Shown here: positions 62,693 to 64,000 of the stretch, piece after piece
Position numbering within the stretch: the stretch's first letter is position 1
Layout: each line of letters starts with the position of its first letter
NCBI GenBank assembly: GCA_019119595.1
Contig: DWWS01000045.1
Coordinates: forward strand, 62,001 to 126,000
DNA length: 64,000 bases
Source of the DNA: Candidatus Eisenbergiella merdavium
Lineage (GTDB): Bacteria > Bacillota > Clostridia > Lachnospirales > Lachnospiraceae
Reading direction: 5' to 3'
Notes under the pieces: model-generated
Seen by the model: the letters and a program-made list of their open reading frames with translations, nothing else
The model's database searches: none
What the model was told of the DNA's origin: nothing
Position numbers and translations under genes: made by a program

Positions 62693-63562
62693 CTATTTCG
62701 TCCCTGCCACAGAAGAAAGTCCGATATCCATGCTCCCGGAACGGAAGCCCTCCAGATCCAGGGTCACATAGGAAAAGCCTGCCTCTTTGATCCTTTTCAC
62801 CGCTTCCTGCGCATGTTCCAGAAGCCTCCCCATATCCTCCCTGTCAACCTCGATCCGCGCGGTGTCCCCATGCGCCCGGAGCCTCACGTTATAAAAGCCC
62901 AGCTTTCGCAAAAACTGCTCTCCCTCATCCACCTGACGCATCCGTTCATGGGAAAGTCTGGTTCCATAGGGAAAACGGGTCGCCAGGCAGGGCGCGGACG
63001 GGCGGTCCGCCACGGAGATTCCATACTGCGCCGCCAGAGCGCGCACCTCCCGCTTGGTCAGGCCAAGCTCCATCAGCGGGCTTTTGATCCCAAGCTCCTT
63101 CACCGCCCGGATGCCGGGACGGTACATACGCGTATCATCCGCATTGCTCCCTTCCAAAATGGCCGATACGCCCAGCGCCTCCGCCTCCGTTTTCAGCCTG
63201 GTAAACAAAAATTTCTTACACCGATAACAGCGATCCGGCGGATTGTCTTCGATCCCCGCATCCTGCAGCTCGTCGATGACAATCTCCAGATATCTTGCTC
63301 CAAGCTCTCCCGCCACCCGCTTTGCCACATCCGCGTCCTGAACGGGATGCAGGCTGGTGTGCACGGTGGCGGCATAAACCGTCCGCCCCTCCGCCGACCG
63401 GCAGGCCGCGGCTAACAGCAGGCTGCTGTCCACTCCTCCGGAAAAGGCCACCATAACCGCCTCTCCCGGAAGGCTTTTCATATAACCCTCCAGCTTCGCT
63501 TTTTTGTTTATTATTTCATCCGAAAATACTGCCGTTTCCGGTTCTGTTTCCCTGTTTTTCAT
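62693..63562 (-). CDS. larE: LarE sulfur transferase for nickel-pincer cofactor
   Basis: The 289-residue PP-loop enzyme adenylates the pyridinium dicarboxylate precursor and gives sulfur for the nickel-pincer nucleotide cofactor of lactate racemase-type enzymes. AFSGGVDSSLLLA is the PPi loop, and SAPCLATRFPYGTRL contains the conserved cysteine that is the sulfur donor in the single-Cys type. The start at 63,562 follows GAGG at 6-nt spacing. The larC gene ends just upstream. Confidence 0.92.
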   Translation of the reverse strand: MKNRETEPETAVFSDEIINKKAKLEGYMKSLPGEAVMVAFSGGVDSSLLLAAACRSAEGRTVYAATVHTSLHPVQDADVAKRVAGELGARYLEIVIDELQDAGIEDNPPDRCYRCKKFLFTRLKTEAEALGVSAILEGSNADDTRMYRPGIRAVKELGIKSPLMELGLTKREVRALAAQYGISVADRPSAPCLATRFPYGTRLSHERMRQVDEGEQFLRKLGFYNVRLRAHGDTARIEVDREDMGRLLEHAQEAVKRIKEAGFSYVTLDLEGFRSGSMDIGLSSVAGTK

Positions 63563-63570
63563 TCCAATCC

Positions 63571-64000
63571 TCATTCCGAAACGTCAGCGCCCCGTTTCCC
63601 GGCGCTTTCCCGCCGGATCAGCTCATAAACCTCCTGGAAGCTCTTTCCGCTTTTTTCCGCAAGCTCCTTCACGCTTTCGTATTCCGGATAAAAGCGTTCC
63701 CCGCCGGAAACGCGGCAGACCTTCACCCTGGCCTTTCCCAGCGCCGTGTCCGCCAGAATATTTTCACGGGCAAGCACGCTGCGCTGCATGTTCATCCTGC
63801 GGATGCCGATGGTGGTGGTCTCCGCAAAAATGATCTCCTCCATGCTTTCTCTGTCCTCCGGCGCGCAGATCACGTTGAGCTGCCAGCCAGGCCTGTTTTT
63901 CTTCATGAAAACAGGAGTGTAGTGAACGTCCCTCGCGCCCGCCGCGAACAGCCGCTCCATCACGTAGCCGAGCATTTCTCCCGTGCAGTCGTCGATGTTG
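63571..64000 (-). CDS. larC: LarC nickel-insertion protein, C-terminal part
   Basis: Only the last 142 codons are in the window; the gene continues beyond position 64,000. NIDDCTGEMLGYVMERLFAA and TPVFMKKNRPGWQLNVICA are typical of the C-terminal domain of LarC, which inserts nickel into the pincer cofactor. In Lactobacillus the protein is made by a programmed frameshift; the frame seen here is continuous. It lies directly before larE. Confidence 0.9.
   Translation of the reverse strand, partial: NIDDCTGEMLGYVMERLFAAGARDVHYTPVFMKKNRPGWQLNVICAPEDRESMEEIIFAETTTIGIRRMNMQRSVLARENILADTALGKARVKVCRVSGGERFYPEYESVKELAEKSGKSFQEVYELIRRESAGKRGADVSE

Overview
The window looks like the chromosome of a gut anaerobe of the Clostridia, most likely Lachnospiraceae (inference). 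Supporting signs are the one-step DapL route to diaminopimelate, a T-box-controlled archaeal-type AspRS next to gatCAB, the ANTAR regulator beside glnA, DUF4474/DUF3784/DUF4179 proteins, a Cys-type sulfatase, and strong Gram-positive Shine-Dalgarno sites. Most genes lie on the minus strand. Housekeeping genes are moderately GC-rich and the accessory islands are visibly AT-richer. No rRNA, tRNA, CRISPR array, transposase or integrase was seen.

1-5,425: sugar import (two permeases and a binding lipoprotein) with a YesM/YesN-type two-component system, all one minus-strand series. 5,656-15,150: an AT-rich island with four ABC exporter half-transporters in two pairs, a TetR regulator with a 22-bp perfect operator, and a flavodoxin. 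A histidine phosphatase gene lies on its left edge and a deleted copy of that gene, with its upstream DNA, on its right edge. 15,254-22,202: DUF362, DUF3784, guaB, two small membrane proteins and an M13 peptidase. 22,465-27,700: gatB-gatA-gatC-aspS behind a T-box leader, a complete indirect route to Asn-tRNA(Asn)/Gln-tRNA(Gln). 27,727-29,005: two copies of a type I toxin-antitoxin locus around a small lipoprotein gene. 29,025-33,256: dapL, dapF, ANTAR regulator, glnA.

33,405-39,222: a glycosaminoglycan-type locus (DUF2264 protein, sulfatase, PL8-like lyase) in which the sulfatase and lyase genes share a near-identical promoter. 39,518-43,210: a Ser/Gly-rich membrane protein, an unidentified structured RNA with its own strong promoter and terminator, and an ABC-2 exporter operon. 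43,282-49,235: nadE, hslO, a methyltransferase, hisC and a SAM hydroxide adenosyltransferase; nadE and the last gene have related multi-hairpin repeats at their ribosome binding sites. 49,405-53,472: a fused HipB-HipA-like gene, a DUF4474 protein with a Cys-rich tail and a phosphoesterase. 53,585-55,472: ECF sigma and anti-sigma genes. 55,598-57,755: a stand-alone OLD-like ATPase/TOPRIM pair that resembles AbiL/PARIS phage defence. 57,976-64,000: GH2 glycosidase, a beta-helix surface protein, larE and the end of larC.

Two patterns cut across the window. Nine genes carry a short hairpin directly in front of the Shine-Dalgarno sequence, in two sequence classes. Several leaders (aspS, glnA, guaB) carry hairpins or terminators pointing to RNA-level control. 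All family names come from reading translated sequence and motifs; no database search was run.
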